Positions 44,470 to 55,083 of a DNA stretch of 64,000 nt are shown here, piece by piece (the first letter of the stretch is position 1; each line of letters begins with the position of its first letter). The notes under the pieces were generated by a model that searched no databases, had not been told where the DNA came from, and saw only the letters and a program-made list of their open reading frames with translations. Location of the stretch: assembly GCF_004919045.1 (NCBI RefSeq), contig NZ_SWDW01000009.1:62001-126000 (forward strand). Direction: 5' to 3'. Source of the DNA: Sinomonas albida (GTDB lineage Bacteria > Actinomycetota > Actinomycetes > Actinomycetales > Micrococcaceae). A program made the translations under genes and the position numbers.

Positions 44470-45224
44470 CGCACAGCTCCCGCGAAGGCAACGAGCCGGG
44501 ATGACCACACTCGGCCGACGATCGTGAGGGCGACACCCACCACGAGGCACAGAGCGCCCCACGGTGTCCCCACGAGCACCCGCGACGGATCGACTCCCAG
44601 GAGGGCGCCCATCGCGAGGCCGACGAGCGGGAGCACGCTGAGGATGCGTGTGGTGGCCTTCGGTCCGGCGAGTGCCGTGGCCCTCGCCGCAGCGGCGTCG
44701 GCGTCCGCCTCGAGCTGCACCGCGAGTCGTTCGAGGACGCCCGCGAGTGGGCACCCCGAGGCCTCGGCGGCCTCGATGCACACTGCCACGTCGCTCCACA
44801 CGGAGCGGAGGACCTCCACGGAACCCGAGTGACGCGAATTCCACGGGCCTCGCGGACGTGCGTCGCGCTCATCGGCCAGCCCGGCGGCCTCGCGAATCGC
44901 ACCCGACACCGGCGAACCAGCCACCGAGGCGCGGGCGGCGGCCGCTAAGACAGCGGCGGCCTGCTCAGTACTGGTCTGGGCCGCTTGGGCCCACATCTGG
45001 TGGGGAGATCGGCCCGCGCGCAGGAGGGCTGCGAGCTGAGCGACCATAATCGACGCTTCCTGCAGAGCCTCATTTGCCGAGGTGAATGAGCGTCTCCCAA
45101 CGAGCTGCCCCCGCCGCCGCGCCCACAGGTGCCGCACCCTCCCCCGGGCCAAGCCGGCAGCCGGCCGCTGGATCAGCAGGACGCCTGCGAGCGCGAGCAC
45201 GAAGACAACGGCCGCGCCGATCAT
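44466..45224 (-). CDS. Type II secretion F-domain protein (TadB-like)
   Basis: 252 aa. Membrane helix at the N-terminus (VVFVLALAGVLLIQR), a cytosolic T2SSF domain with IMVAQLAALLRAGRSPHQMW, CIEAAEASGCPLAGVLERLA, and two C-terminal helices ILSVLPLVGLAMGALLG and GALCLVVGVALTIVG. Partner of the TadC-like protein. The start overlaps the tadA stop by four bases. Confidence 0.86.
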   Translation of the reverse strand: MIGAAVVFVLALAGVLLIQRPAAGLARGRVRHLWARRRGQLVGRRSFTSANEALQEASIMVAQLAALLRAGRSPHQMWAQAAQTSTEQAAAVLAAAARASVAGSPVSGAIREAAGLADERDARPRGPWNSRHSGSVEVLRSVWSDVAVCIEAAEASGCPLAGVLERLAVQLEADADAAAARATALAGPKATTRILSVLPLVGLAMGALLGVDPSRVLVGTPWGALCLVVGVALTIVGRVWSSRLVAFAGAVR

Positions 45225-46420
45225 GCCGCATCCCGGGCACGGGACCCCATGGCGTCTGTGCCGACGCCCCAGAGCTGCCGTCCGAGCGAGAGCCAGCCCG
45301 GACCCTGCTCGAGCCGGTCGGTCCGCGGACAGCGAGTCAGCGCCGGCTCGATTCTGAGCGTCCCACCCCGCTCGCTCACCGCGGCGACCGTTCGTAGCCT
45401 CCGCTCTCCGCCTGCACGATCAAGATGAATGACAGCGCCGAGGGCGCTGGCGGCCTGCAGGGCAGTAGCTTCGGGCGAGAGGCCTGCGAGGGCGCCGAGC
45501 GCCGCGAGCCGCGCCGAGACGGACTCGGCGGAGTTGGCGTGAATCGTCCCGGCACCGCTGTGCCCGGTATTGAGTGCCGCGAGGAGTTCCCGGACCTCAG
45601 CCCCGCGGCATTCGCCCACCACGAGCCGGTCCGGCCGCATGCGGAGGGCTTGCCGCACCAGATCCGCGAGATCAACGGCCCCGCTCCCCTCGACGTTGCT
45701 GTGCCGTGCCTCGAGTCCGACCACGTGCCCGTGGGCGGGATTGAGCTCCGCGGCATCCTCGACGAGAACGATGCGCTCGGAGGGCCGCGAAAGTCCCAGG
45801 AGCGTGCTCAGCAGGGTCGTCTTCCCCGAGCCCGTCGCGCCACTCACGAGGTAGCTGACCCGGCGATCCACCAATGCCTCGAGAACCTCCCGTTGCTCGG
45901 GCAACACCATCCCCAGATGCTCGAACTCGCCCAGTTCGAAGACGCGCTCTCGACGAATCCGCACCGAGAGCAGCGTTCCGCGAGCCGAGACGGGTGGAAG
46001 GACCGCGTGGACCCGGTAACCTCCCGTCAATCGCACGTCGACGCACGGATTGCTGTCGTCGAGGCGACGGCCGCCCGCGGCCACGAGCCTCACTGCGAGA
46101 GACCGCACGGCCTCCTCTGACGCGAACTCCACGCCCGAGCCCTCAAGGCCGTGGCCCCGGTCAAGCCACACCTCGCCCGGCCCGTTGACGAAGATGTCGG
46201 TCACATCGGAGTCCTTCGCGAGGGACTGCAGCGGCCCGAGGCCGTTCAACTCAGCGGTGATGAGTTCGACGGCGGCGAGCGCACCGGCCGTTCCGAGGAC
46301 CCTCCCGCTCTGGTGGACGGCGGCCGCGATGCGCGCGGGCGTCACCTCTCCCGGCTGCGCGAGCACCTGTGTTCGGACGGAGTCGAGAAGCTCTGCGTCG
46401 ACGAGCCGCGCGGATCTCAT
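45221..46420 (-). CDS. tadA: TadA/CpaF-type secretion ATPase
   Basis: 399 aa hexameric ATPase that powers pilus assembly. Walker A LVSGATGSGKTTLLSTLLG; Walker B and neighbours RPDRLVVGECRGAEVRELLAALNTGHSG, with the GTIHANSA His box. The N-terminal domain has TDIFVNGPGEVWLDRG. The start ATG 46420 overlaps the CpaE-like stop. It corresponds to Rv3659c in the M. tuberculosis locus. Confidence 0.92.
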   Translation of the reverse strand: MRSARLVDAELLDSVRTQVLAQPGEVTPARIAAAVHQSGRVLGTAGALAAVELITAELNGLGPLQSLAKDSDVTDIFVNGPGEVWLDRGHGLEGSGVEFASEEAVRSLAVRLVAAGGRRLDDSNPCVDVRLTGGYRVHAVLPPVSARGTLLSVRIRRERVFELGEFEHLGMVLPEQREVLEALVDRRVSYLVSGATGSGKTTLLSTLLGLSRPSERIVLVEDAAELNPAHGHVVGLEARHSNVEGSGAVDLADLVRQALRMRPDRLVVGECRGAEVRELLAALNTGHSGAGTIHANSAESVSARLAALGALAGLSPEATALQAASALGAVIHLDRAGGERRLRTVAAVSERGGTLRIEPALTRCPRTDRLEQGPGWLSLGRQLWGVGTDAMGSRARDAA

Positions 46421-47592
46421 GCCGCACCGACCGCAGGCTGCGTCCGCCGAGTACGCCGTGCTGAGGGCGATCGCAGTTCCGTCCGGCGCACCGGCGGCGT
46501 CCCATCACCCATGGCCGGCTCGATCAGCCCGCCCAGTACGTGGTCCGCCATCCTTCTCACGCGGCGGTCGCCAGCCAGGTCTGGCAGACGGCCCGACTCC
46601 GCCGCGCCAGGAAGTGGCCGAAGATCCGGGAGTCGCGCGGCCATCGGCGCCCCGACTACCTCGGCCAGGCGCTCGGCGTCGATCCCCTCGGCCAGCCGCC
46701 CACGCACTACCACTCCCACCGGCACAGGCGGAAGCTCGTGGATGATTCGCGCCGCCGCGAGGGCTGCCCGAAGCCGCCCCGGAACCACGACGAGGATCTG
46801 CTCGCAGGCCCAGCCGAACTCCTCAACCCCCTCGCGTCCCCGCCCGACATCCACGATGACGCGCTCGAACGCCCGCCGCGCACCGTCGACAACACCTGAG
46901 CACGCCGCCGACGCGATCGGTGCGGCCGGAGCATTCCCAGCCGGCCAGGACAGGTAGGCGAGATCGCCCGCCCTCGGCAGCGACGCCGCGAGTTGGTCCG
47001 GATTGGTGCTTCCGCTCACGGCTGCGAGATCGGGCCACGCGAGTCCGGGCGCACGCTCGGGCGCGAGACACAGTTCGAGCCCGCCGCCCAGGCGATCACC
47101 GTCGATGAGCACGGTCGTACGCCGGCGCGCAGCGGAGACAGCGGCGAGGAGCGTCGCCGTCGTGCTTGCTCCAGCGCCGCCGCACCCGCCGACCACGCCC
47201 AGCACCGCCCCTTCCGGAGCCCCCACGCGTCGCCTCCCGAGGAACTCCACGAGCCAGCCGGATGCCTCGGGCAGCTCGGCGACGTGCTCGACGCCGAGTT
47301 CGGCCGCGCGCCTCCACAGCCGCTCGCGTTCGGAGGAGCGCCCCACGAGCACGAGGTCGCGGCGCAGGCGCGGGGGTACGTCGTCCACGTCGGCCCCGGG
47401 CAGGAGCGGGCCACCGCCCCACGCCGTTCTACCGTCCCCGAATGCTCCCGATCCCTCGAGCCGCGCACCCGCGACGGCGGCGATGCGTGCGCAGTCCTCG
47501 AGCAGCGTCCGATCCCCCGTGACGCAGGCGACGACCTCGTGGTCCGGGGTCCATGCGGGAGCAGCGCCGAGAGGTTCCTGTGCCGTGACCAT
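46417..47592 (-). CDS. CpaE/Ssd-type septum and pilus ATPase-like protein
   Basis: 391 aa. A receiver-like N-terminal domain, then a MinD/CpaE-like P-loop fold with deviant Walker A GGCGGAGASTTATLLA, VLIDGDRLGGGLE and VIVDVGRG. It matches the Ssd (Rv3660c) family that heads the actinobacterial Tad-like operon and affects septum placement. The ATG at 47592 is divergent from the DNA polymerase gene, with 127 bases between. Confidence 0.88.
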   Translation of the reverse strand: MVTAQEPLGAAPAWTPDHEVVACVTGDRTLLEDCARIAAVAGARLEGSGAFGDGRTAWGGGPLLPGADVDDVPPRLRRDLVLVGRSSERERLWRRAAELGVEHVAELPEASGWLVEFLGRRRVGAPEGAVLGVVGGCGGAGASTTATLLAAVSAARRRTTVLIDGDRLGGGLELCLAPERAPGLAWPDLAAVSGSTNPDQLAASLPRAGDLAYLSWPAGNAPAAPIASAACSGVVDGARRAFERVIVDVGRGREGVEEFGWACEQILVVVPGRLRAALAAARIIHELPPVPVGVVVRGRLAEGIDAERLAEVVGAPMAARLPDLRPLPGAAESGRLPDLAGDRRVRRMADHVLGGLIEPAMGDGTPPVRRTELRSPSARRTRRTQPAVGAA

Positions 47593-47719
47593 GCCTCCAC
47601 CCTGCCGTCAGAGAGACGCGGACAGCAGGCGGCCCGGCGCGCATGTGGGCGACACCCCGCGGGTGAAATCTGTGGAGGACAACTCCTGTCCTGATGACAC
47701 GCGACAATGTGGTGTGCAT

Positions 47720-49384
47720 ATGATCCTGGCCTCCTCGAGCGACGGCGGGGCCGTGCTCAGGCCGCTCGACGCCCGCGCGCAGCGGGATGGGCCGGACCAG
47801 ACGGTGAGCCCCGAAGCGCTCGCCCGCACCGTCCTCGACCTCGAATCCGCCCTGAGGCCGCGCTGGGTCTGGCGCCGCGCCGCGGACTGGTACCCGCGGC
47901 TGCTCGCGGCCGGAGTCCGGGTCGAACGCTGCCACGATCTCGCCCTCTGCGGCACAGTTCTCGAGGGCTCCGCCTTCGCCGCCTCGGCCCACTACGCGAG
48001 CCCGTTCGCCGCGCGCGAGGTCGCCCTCGAGCCAAGCGGCTCGCTTCCCGCCATGGCGCCGTCGGCGGGCCAAGGCCTCCTCTTCGAGGCGGCCGACTCC
48101 CCCGGCCCAGGGCCCGACGAGCTCGAAGCGGATCTCGTCGCCCAGCTCCGCACCATTGCGTCCTCGGAGCGTCCCGGCCGCCTCCGCCTGCTCTGCGCCG
48201 CCGATTCGGCCGGCGCGCTCGTCGCCGCCGAGATGCAGGCCGCGGGGATACCTTGGGATGCTGCGACCCACGAAGCCCGGCTCGCCGAGCAGCTCGGCCC
48301 GCGACCCCGGGCCCACGAGCGCCCCGAGCTCGTGGAGCGCAAGGCGAACGAACTGCGGGAGCACCTCGGCGCCCCGCGGCTCAACCCGGATTCTCCGCAG
48401 GAGCTCATGCGAGCGCTCCACCGCGCGGGAATCGAGGCCCAGACCACGCGCGCCTGGGAGCTCCGCGAGTTCCGCCACCCCGCGATCCAGCCGCTCCTCG
48501 AGTACAAGAAGCTCGCCCGGCTGCTCGCGGCAAACGGCTGGGCGTGGCTCGACGCATGGGTTCGCGAGGGCCGCTTCCGGCCCGAGTACGTCGTGGCCGG
48601 CGTCGTAACGGGACGCTGGGCCTCGCGTGGCGGCGGCGCGCTGCAGATCCCCAAGCAAGTCCGCGGCGCCGCCCGTGCCCTCCCGGGGCACAAGCTGGTG
48701 GTCGCGGATGCGTCGCAGCTCGAGCCCCGCGTCCTGGCCGCACTGGCCCGCGACGACGCCATGGCCGCTGCCGCCCGGGACGCGGACCTCTACGCCGGCA
48801 TCGCCGCGGCCGGCTTCGGAGGCGACCGCGCGAAGGCCAAAGTGGCGCTCCTCGGCGCGCTCTATGGCGCGACCACGGGAGAGTCCGGGAGGCTCATGCC
48901 GCAGCTCACGCGGCTCTATCCGCGCGCCGTCGGCCTCGTCGAACAGGCCGCGCGCGACGGCGAACGCGGGCTCACGGTGACGACCCACCTTGGGCGCTCC
49001 TCGCCTCCGCCGTCGGAGCGCTGGCAGCGGCTCCAGCGTTCGACGACGGCGGAGGAGCAGCGCCGCGCGGACGCCGCGGCCCGCGATCGCGGACGCTTCA
49101 CGCGCAACTTCGTGGTTCAGGGCACGGCCGCGGAGTGGGCCGAGTGCTGGATGGCCGAGCTCCGGCTCCGGCTCCGTCGCCTCGCGGCGCAGGGCCTGCG
49201 CGCCGAGCTCGTGTACTTCTTGCACGACGAAGTCATGGTGCACGCCGAGGAGGGCGCTGCGCAGGCCTGCGCCGAAGCCGTCCGGGACGCCGCGGCAGCA
49301 GCCAAGCGACTGCTCTTCGGCGACGCACCCGTCGAGTTCCCGGTGAGCATCGCGATCGTCGACTCGTACGACCAGGCCAAATAG
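47720..49384 (+). CDS. Bifunctional 3'-5' exonuclease/DNA polymerase-like
   Basis: 554 aa family-A polymerase without a 5'-3' exonuclease domain. Motif A VVADASQLEPRVLAAL, motif B RAKAKVALLGALYGATTGES (K...YG), motif C FLHDEVMVHAEE. The N-terminal exonuclease-like half lacks a clear DEDD set, so proofreading may be lost. ATG 47720 (MILASSSD) has no clear ribosome site, and GTG 47714 is equally possible. Likely a repair or lesion-tolerance enzyme. Confidence 0.87.
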   Translation: MILASSSDGGAVLRPLDARAQRDGPDQTVSPEALARTVLDLESALRPRWVWRRAADWYPRLLAAGVRVERCHDLALCGTVLEGSAFAASAHYASPFAAREVALEPSGSLPAMAPSAGQGLLFEAADSPGPGPDELEADLVAQLRTIASSERPGRLRLLCAADSAGALVAAEMQAAGIPWDAATHEARLAEQLGPRPRAHERPELVERKANELREHLGAPRLNPDSPQELMRALHRAGIEAQTTRAWELREFRHPAIQPLLEYKKLARLLAANGWAWLDAWVREGRFRPEYVVAGVVTGRWASRGGGALQIPKQVRGAARALPGHKLVVADASQLEPRVLAALARDDAMAAAARDADLYAGIAAAGFGGDRAKAKVALLGALYGATTGESGRLMPQLTRLYPRAVGLVEQAARDGERGLTVTTHLGRSSPPPSERWQRLQRSTTAEEQRRADAAARDRGRFTRNFVVQGTAAEWAECWMAELRLRLRRLAAQGLRAELVYFLHDEVMVHAEEGAAQACAEAVRDAAAAAKRLLFGDAPVEFPVSIAIVDSYDQAK

Positions 49385-49420
49385 CCCAGACGGCTTCCCG
49401 GTCCGGCAGTGCCAGGCCGC

Positions 49421-50098
49421 TCAGGGGGAGATGTAGTGCTTCCGCTCGCGGTCCCACGGGACGGACCATCGGAGACCCTCGAACAGGGCGTCGAGCACCA
49501 TGGCAGTGAACCCCCACACGAGGACGTCGCTCACGAGGAATGCGGGGCTCGAGAACGTCACCCCGCGCCGCCGAATCACGCCAGTCACGCGGTTGGCAGG
49601 GTCGATGAGCTCGCGTACGGGCGTGCGGAAGACCTGCGCGGACTCGGCGTAGTCCACGACGTCGACGGGCGACGGCGACGCCCACCACGCGAGGACAGGC
49701 GTCACGAGGAAGCCGCTCGCCCCGAGGCCCAATGCCGGCAGTTCGGCGAGGACGTCGACCCCGAGCGGGTCGAGCCCGGTCTCCTCGACGGCCTCGCGCA
49801 GCGCGCACTCCACGAGGCTCGCATCCCCCGGATCGCGCCCGCCGCCGGGAAATGCGACCTGCCCGGGATGTGAGCCAAGGGTCTGGGCGCGCTTGAGCAG
49901 GAGCACGTCGAGGTCGGCGGGCGAGAGCGGCTCGCCCGAGGCCGGGGAAAAGCTGTCAAGAGCGCCGAAGAGCACGAGGACCGCCGCTTCGCGCGCCGCG
50001 TTCCCCACGAGCTTCGGATGCCAGCGGCTGTCGAACGGGTCGATCCGGCCGGCACGGATGCCGTCGGCGAGGGCTTCGAGGTCTCGCCTCGCGCTCAC
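49421..50098 (-). CDS. CoA pyrophosphatase (NUDIX)
   Basis: 225 aa. The NUDIX box is [25 protein letters not shown]-like at about residues 85-110, with the downstream CoA-type ending typical of NudL (CoA pyrophosphatases). N-terminal [11 protein letters not shown] and [20 protein letters not shown] precede the box. The GTG start at 50098 overlaps the nth stop by four bases. In M. tuberculosis nth and a NUDIX CoA pyrophosphatase are also near neighbours. Confidence 0.9.
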   Translation of the reverse strand: MSARRDLEALADGIRAGRIDPFDSRWHPKLVGNAAREAAVLVLFGALDSFSPASGEPLSPADLDVLLLKRAQTLGSHPGQVAFPGGGRDPGDASLVECALREAVEETGLDPLGVDVLAELPALGLGASGFLVTPVLAWWASPSPVDVVDYAESAQVFRTPVRELIDPANRVTGVIRRRGVTFSSPAFLVSDVLVWGFTAMVLDALFEGLRWSVPWDRERKHYISP

Positions 50099-51075
50099 AC
50101 TTCGCCGTCCGCGGGATCTCCGAGGCCCGCGACCGCCTCGCCGCTGGGCCGGTCTGGGAACAGCTGACCTGTACCCGGAACATCTGTACCCGAGATGGCT
50201 GTACCCGAGACGGGCTCGCCCGGCGTGGGGTCGGCTAGTCCGGCGACGGCGTGGCCCTGCGTTCGCATCCGGATCTCGGCGGCGCGGTGCACGTTCTCGA
50301 TCATCTCGGCGCGCAGCTCCTCCTGGCCGGGGGCGAGCTCGTACTTGAGCAGCTTGCGGGCCTTCTCGGGGTCCGTCTCGCCGTCGCCGTACGCGGGGCA
50401 CAGGGCCGCGACCGGGCAGGCGCCGCACGCCGGACGGCGCGCGTGGCACACTCGCCGGCCGTGGAAGACCACGTGGTGCGAGAGCATGGTCCAGTCGCGC
50501 GGCGGGAACAGCTCCATGACGTCCTGCTCGACCTTGACCGGATCCTCCGATGCGGTCCAGCCGAAGCGCTTCGCGAGCCGGCCGAAATGCGTGTCGACCG
50601 TGATCCCGGGGACGCCGAACGCGTTTCCGAGCACCACGTTCGCCGTCTTGCGGCCCACGCCGGGCAGCGTGACGAGGTCTTCGAGCCGGCCCGGGACCAC
50701 GCCGTCGAACTCGTCGACGATTCTCTGGGAGAGGACCTGCAGGCTCCTCGCCTTGGCGCGGAAGAAGCCCGTGGGCCTGATGAGCTCCTCGAGGGTCTCC
50801 GAGTCGGCCTCGCTGAGGGCGCGAGCGTCGGGATACCGGGCGAACAGGAGCGGCGTGACCTGATTGACGCGCACGTCCGTGGTCTGCGCGCTGAGCACGG
50901 TCGCGACGAGCAGTTCGAACGGCGAGCGGAAGTCGAGCTCTGCATGCGCGTAGGGGTAGAAGTCACCGAGGACGCGGTCGATCTTGCGAGCGCGTCGCTT
51001 GAGGGCGAGCGGCGACTCGTCCGGGGTGAGCTGGCGCCGCGCGGGCTTGCGCGCGGCGCCGGTGAGCCTGGTCAG
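50095..51075 (-). CDS. nth: Endonuclease III
   Basis: About 326 aa DNA glycosylase/AP lyase for oxidised pyrimidines. [18 protein letters not shown], helix-hairpin-helix [14 protein letters not shown] with the catalytic lysine, catalytic aspartate in [11 protein letters not shown], and the iron-sulfur loop [17 protein letters not shown]. The C-terminus has a 50-residue polar extension with Gly-Thr repeats. The start is uncertain: CTG 51073-51075 overlaps the upstream stop (CTGA) like other couples here; the only ATG (51174) would give a 103-base overlap and a non-family leader. Confidence 0.85.
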   Translation of the reverse strand: MTRLTGAARKPARRQLTPDESPLALKRRARKIDRVLGDFYPYAHAELDFRSPFELLVATVLSAQTTDVRVNQVTPLLFARYPDARALSEADSETLEELIRPTGFFRAKARSLQVLSQRIVDEFDGVVPGRLEDLVTLPGVGRKTANVVLGNAFGVPGITVDTHFGRLAKRFGWTASEDPVKVEQDVMELFPPRDWTMLSHHVVFHGRRVCHARRPACGACPVAALCPAYGDGETDPEKARKLLKYELAPGQEELRAEMIENVHRAAEIRMRTQGHAVAGLADPTPGEPVSGTAISGTDVPGTGQLFPDRPSGEAVAGLGDPADGEV

Positions 51076-52520
51076 CCCCTCTCGATTCCGGAGAGGTCGC
51101 GCAGCACGCCGACCCTCCCGTCTTGGCTCTGGACGAGGAACTCGTCGCCGCGGTCCTGCAGGGCGAGGATCCACTGGCCCGGCTCGAGGTTGAACATCGG
51201 AAGCCCGCTCTGCGGGTCGACGGCGGTGCGCTGCTGGTTCACCGCGAACCAGAACGCCTCATAATCGGCGGGGGACTCGTCGAAGTTGCGGCTCGCTTCA
51301 TGCCCCGACGAACGGTCGACGACGGAAGTCGCCTGGGTGGCCGGCTGATCCTCCGCGTCGGCTGCCTTGGCGGCCGACAACACGGTCGTGTGATTCGCCT
51401 CCGCCTCGGCCTTCGGCTCAGCCTTCGGCTCCGGGGCGCCGTACGCCTCGCCATCGGCTTCGCCCGGCGCTGTGGCCGCAGCGGCCGGGGCCGTCTCGGC
51501 TGCAGCCTCAGGGCCTGCCGTCGCGGCGGCGGCCTCATGGCCCGCAGCCTCAGGGCCGCCAGCCACAAGACCGGATTCGGCCGGGTGCTCGGCGTCCGCC
51601 TCAGGCTCACCGTGGACCGCGGCAACGATGTCTGCCACGCTCGCGGACTTCTGCTCCTGCTTGGGCTCGGGCTCGGAGCCCTCGGCCTCCCGCGAGCCCG
51701 CCTCCGCCGCCATGGCCCCGGCAGCGAGCGCGGCTACACCTGCGCCCGCGGCAGCGGCGCCGGCGACGCCGCTTGCCGCAGCCGCGGCGCCCGCAGAGGA
51801 GACGCCGGCCTCGCCCTCGTGTGGCGCGCGGCCGTCGTCGTTCGCTGAGGGGCCGGCCCACGGCGTGACGCGAGCCGCCCCGGCGGGCTTGCCGGCAGCG
51901 GGCCGGCCGGCGCCGGGCTGGCCGGCAGCCGACTGGCCAGCGGCGGGCTTGGGAGCCGGCGCCACCGCATCGCGGGCGACGACGTGGGCCGGCACCTCGG
52001 CACGGCCCAGGAAATCGCCGGCAAACAGCGGAATAGCCCGCGCGAACAGCGTCGCGGCGACGAGGACAGCCCCGCCGACGAAGCCCACGATCCCGCCGGC
52101 ACTGAACACCGTGACCGCGAAGAGGAAGTAATAGGAGCACGTGAGCACAGCCACGACCGAAGCGAACTGATCGAGCGAGAGCGAGCCCACGCGGATCGAA
52201 GCTTCGGGGGCGAGCCGCCGCCAGACGAACAGGCCTGCCAGGACGATGGGCAGCAGAATGCCGATCGCAATGAAGTAGAGATTCTGGCCGTTCCAGACAT
52301 TCAGGGCTCCGGCTCGCTGCACGAGAGGGAGGAGTGATCCGATGAACGTCACGAGCACTCCACCGAAGATCGCGAGGTCGCGCGCGGTAAAGGGTCCGAA
52401 CACCGCCTCGTTCTTCGGGCCTGGCTGAATCGTCGCAGCGGACTGCGGGTTTACGGGCTCGCTCTGGGGTCCGGCATCCGCGCTGTCGGCGCGCGAGGGA
52501 CCCTGACGGGAATCAGACAT
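51072..52520 (-). CDS. Membrane protein with long Ala/Pro/Glu-rich region
   Basis: 482 aa. Residues about 40-175 hold four or more membrane helices ([62 protein letters not shown]). Residues about 180-400 are low-complexity Ala/Gly/Pro/Glu. The C-terminal 80 residues ([18 protein letters not shown] to [15 protein letters not shown]) look folded. Family not recognised. The ATG at 52520 is clear. It is coupled to nth by a four-base overlap. Confidence 0.75.
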   Translation of the reverse strand: MSDSRQGPSRADSADAGPQSEPVNPQSAATIQPGPKNEAVFGPFTARDLAIFGGVLVTFIGSLLPLVQRAGALNVWNGQNLYFIAIGILLPIVLAGLFVWRRLAPEASIRVGSLSLDQFASVVAVLTCSYYFLFAVTVFSAGGIVGFVGGAVLVAATLFARAIPLFAGDFLGRAEVPAHVVARDAVAPAPKPAAGQSAAGQPGAGRPAAGKPAGAARVTPWAGPSANDDGRAPHEGEAGVSSAGAAAAASGVAGAAAAGAGVAALAAGAMAAEAGSREAEGSEPEPKQEQKSASVADIVAAVHGEPEADAEHPAESGLVAGGPEAAGHEAAAATAGPEAAAETAPAAAATAPGEADGEAYGAPEPKAEPKAEAEANHTTVLSAAKAADAEDQPATQATSVVDRSSGHEASRNFDESPADYEAFWFAVNQQRTAVDPQSGLPMFNLEPGQWILALQDRGDEFLVQSQDGRVGVLRDLSGIERG

Positions 52521-52852
52521 GGGCTGCTCCTTCGGTCGTCCTTGCTGTTCAGCCTAGCCATAACGCCTGTGCGGTACCTAGCGGCCTCTGGGGATTGACG
52601 CATGTCACACGGTGCCGGCGCCCGCAGTTTGGGCGCGGCCCCGTGCGCTCTTGCGCCACCGCCTGCCGCCCGGATTTTCCCGCTGGGCATGGCTATGTGA
52701 CGCACGCAACTCCCATGCAACGGGCGAAGGTTCTAGTGTGGACTGAGGCAGCCGGCTGTGTCCGGATTCACAGGACCGAGGCCGGCTGAGGCCGTGCCGG
52801 GCGGGCCGGTGCGTGGGCCTGGAATCGCGATGGATCGAGTCGAAAGGACGTC
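52521..52852. other. 332-bp intergenic region upstream of acs
   Basis: Divergent between the membrane protein and acs. No gene is seen. It has a GCATGG/CCATGC inverted repeat at about 52687-52718 around TGTGACGCACGC, possibly a regulator site, and AAAGGA just before the acs ATG. A TAGTGT box at 52734 may be its -10 region, but no good -35 is visible. Confidence 0.4.
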
Positions 52853-54832
52853 ATGTCCCAGGAAACCGTCAACGGAGACGCCTTCGAGAACCTGCTGCAC
52901 GAAGACCGGCGCTTCGCGCCCTCTCCCGAATTCGCGGCTGCCGCCAACGCCCACGAGGACCTCTACGAGGCCGCCACCGACCGTGCGGCGTTCTGGGCCG
53001 ACCAGGCCCGCACGCGCCTCACGTGGTCGAAGGACTTCACGGATACCCTCGACTGGTCCGAGGCCCCGTTCGCGAAGTGGTTCGTGGGCGGCGAGGTCAA
53101 CGCGGCGTACAACGCGCTGGACCGCCACGTCGAGAACGGACTGGGCGACCGCGTGGCGATCCACTTCGAGGGCGAGCCCGGGGACACCGAGACCATCACT
53201 TACGCTGACCTCACCGAGCGGGTCAAGAAGGCCGCGAACGCGTTCGAATCGCTCGGGGTCCACAAGGGCGACCGCGTCGCCGTCTACCTTCCGATGATCC
53301 CCGAGGCCGTCGTGACGATGCTCGCGTGCGCGCGCATCGGCGCGATCCACTCGGTGGTGTTCGGTGGCTTCTCCGCAGACGCACTCCGCAGCCGCATCGA
53401 CGATGCCGAGGCCAAGCTCGTCGTCACCGCGGACGGAACCTACCGCCGTGGCAAGCCCTCCTCACTCAAGCCCGCCGTCGACGACGCCCTCGCCGAGCCC
53501 GGGCACACGGTCCAGCACGTCGTCGTCGTCAAGCGCAACGGACAGGACGTGGCCTGGACCGAGGGCCGCGACGTGTACTGGGCCGAGATCATGGAGGGCG
53601 CCGCCGCAGAGCACACCGCGGTGGGGCACGACTCCGAGCACCCGCTCTTCATCCTCTACACGTCGGGCACCACCGGGAAGCCGAAGGGCATCCTCCACAC
53701 GACCGGCGGCTACCTCACCCAGACCGCCTACACGCACTCCGTGGTGTTCGACCTCAAGCCCGAGACGGACGTGTACTGGTGCACGGCGGACATCGGCTGG
53801 GTCACCGGACATTCGTACGTGGCGTACGCGCCGCTCATCAACGGCACGACCCAGGTCATGTACGAGGGCACGCCCGACTCGCCGCATCAGGGGCGCTGGT
53901 GGGAGATCGTCCAGAAGTACAAGGTCTCGATCCTCTACACGGCCCCGACCGCGATCCGAACCATGATGAAGTGGGGCCGCGAGATCCCGGACGGCTACGA
54001 CCTTTCGAGCATCCGCGTGCTCGGCTCGGTGGGAGAGCCCATCAACCCGGAGGCGTGGATGTGGTACCGCGAGGTCATCGGGGGAAGCGCCGGAAAGGCA
54101 GAACCGGCCCCGATCGTCGACACGTGGTGGCAGACCGAGACCGGCGCGATCATGATCGCCCCGCTGCCCGGGGTCACCGCAACGAAGCCCGGCTCGGCGC
54201 AGGTCCCGCTCCCGGGCATCGCCGTGGACGTCGTCGACGACGCGGGCCAGCCCGTGCCGAACGGGCACGGCGGCTTCCTCGTGATCCGCGAGCCCTGGCC
54301 GTCCATGCTGCGCACCATCTGGGGCGACCCGCAGCGCTACAAGGACACCTATTGGTCCCGGTTCGACGGGATGTACTTCGCGGGCGACGGCGCCAAGAAG
54401 GACGACGACGGCGACGTCTGGCTCCTCGGGCGCGTGGACGACGTCATGAACGTCTCCGGCCACCGCCTGTCGACCACCGAGATCGAGTCGGCCCTCGTGT
54501 CACATCCGTGGGTCGCCGAGGCCGCGGTGGTCGGCGCCGCGGACGAGACGACCGGCCAGGCCGTCGTAGCCTTCGTGATCCTGCGCGGCGAGGCCGAGAT
54601 CCCGGACGGCGAGGACGCCTCCGCCGTCCTCCGCGCCCACGTCGGCAAGGAGATCAGTCCGATCGCGAAGCCCCGCCACGTGCTCGTGGTGCCCGAGCTG
54701 CCCAAGACGCGCTCCGGCAAGATCATGCGCCGGCTCCTCAAGGACGTGGCCGAGGGCCGCGACCCCGGCGACGCCACCACGCTCGCCGACCCGTCCGTCA
54801 TGCAGCAGATCGCGGCGGACCTGCGGAAGTAG
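52853..54832 (+). CDS. acs: Acetate--CoA ligase
   Basis: 659 aa acetyl-CoA synthetase. ANL-family motifs: [44 protein letters not shown] and C-terminal [20 protein letters not shown]. The acetylation-regulated lysine lies in [16 protein letters not shown]. The ATG at 52853 is preceded by AAAGGA. An AcuC-like deacetylase at 20.6-21.8 kb could control its lysine acetylation. Confidence 0.96.
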   Translation: MSQETVNGDAFENLLHEDRRFAPSPEFAAAANAHEDLYEAATDRAAFWADQARTRLTWSKDFTDTLDWSEAPFAKWFVGGEVNAAYNALDRHVENGLGDRVAIHFEGEPGDTETITYADLTERVKKAANAFESLGVHKGDRVAVYLPMIPEAVVTMLACARIGAIHSVVFGGFSADALRSRIDDAEAKLVVTADGTYRRGKPSSLKPAVDDALAEPGHTVQHVVVVKRNGQDVAWTEGRDVYWAEIMEGAAAEHTAVGHDSEHPLFILYTSGTTGKPKGILHTTGGYLTQTAYTHSVVFDLKPETDVYWCTADIGWVTGHSYVAYAPLINGTTQVMYEGTPDSPHQGRWWEIVQKYKVSILYTAPTAIRTMMKWGREIPDGYDLSSIRVLGSVGEPINPEAWMWYREVIGGSAGKAEPAPIVDTWWQTETGAIMIAPLPGVTATKPGSAQVPLPGIAVDVVDDAGQPVPNGHGGFLVIREPWPSMLRTIWGDPQRYKDTYWSRFDGMYFAGDGAKKDDDGDVWLLGRVDDVMNVSGHRLSTTEIESALVSHPWVAEAAVVGAADETTGQAVVAFVILRGEAEIPDGEDASAVLRAHVGKEISPIAKPRHVLVVPELPKTRSGKIMRRLLKDVAEGRDPGDATTLADPSVMQQIAADLRK

Positions 54833-54898
54833 CCGCTCACCGGGGCATCGGACGACGGCGGCGCCGCTCCCCCGTGCGGTGATCCCCGGCGGCCCTCG

Positions 54899-54964
54899 CT
54901 GGGGACGGTGCCCTCGTCCACTAGGGACCGCGCCGTCGTCCGCTAGGGACCGCGCCGTCGCCAG
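54899..54964. repeat. Three 22-bp tandem units around the dispersed motif
   Basis: Units at 54899-54920 (degenerate), 54921-54942 and 54943-54964 share CTAGGGACCGCGCCGTCG. The middle one carries the exact reverse 12-mer. Another exact copy lies at 54849-54860. It is in the gap behind acs. Confidence 0.7.
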
Positions 54965-54983
54965 GCCCGCCGCGCCCGGATCC

Positions 54984-55010
54984 CAAGTCGCCTCCTCGCC
55001 CAAAAGTCAC
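54984..55010. repeat. Half copy of the palindromic element
   Basis: CAAGTCGCCTCCTCGCC followed by CAAAAGTCAC repeats the left arm of the palindrome at 55026-55083 with few changes, so a partial element precedes the full one. Confidence 0.6.
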
Positions 55011-55025
55011 CGGCCCGAGGGCCCC

Positions 55026-55083
55026 AAGTCGCCTCCTCCCCGAAAAGCGCGACTCAAGCGCTCTTTTCGGCGAGGAGGCGACT
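55026..55083. repeat. 58-bp palindromic (REP-like) element, downstream copy
   Basis: Left arm 55027-55047 and right arm 55063-55083 (21 nt each) pair with one mismatch across a 15-base centre (55048-55062). It is homologous to the element at 56226-56282. The right half overlaps the AbiEi-like gene and encodes its last residues; a further right-arm half copy follows at 55091-55104. Confidence 0.8.

Noticed and set aside
39950-47592. Helicase plus secretion genes as a defence island
   Set aside because: The helicase beside an Rv3654c-Rv3660c-type Tad locus is a known actinobacterial neighbourhood; no nuclease or sensor of a described defence system is linked to it.
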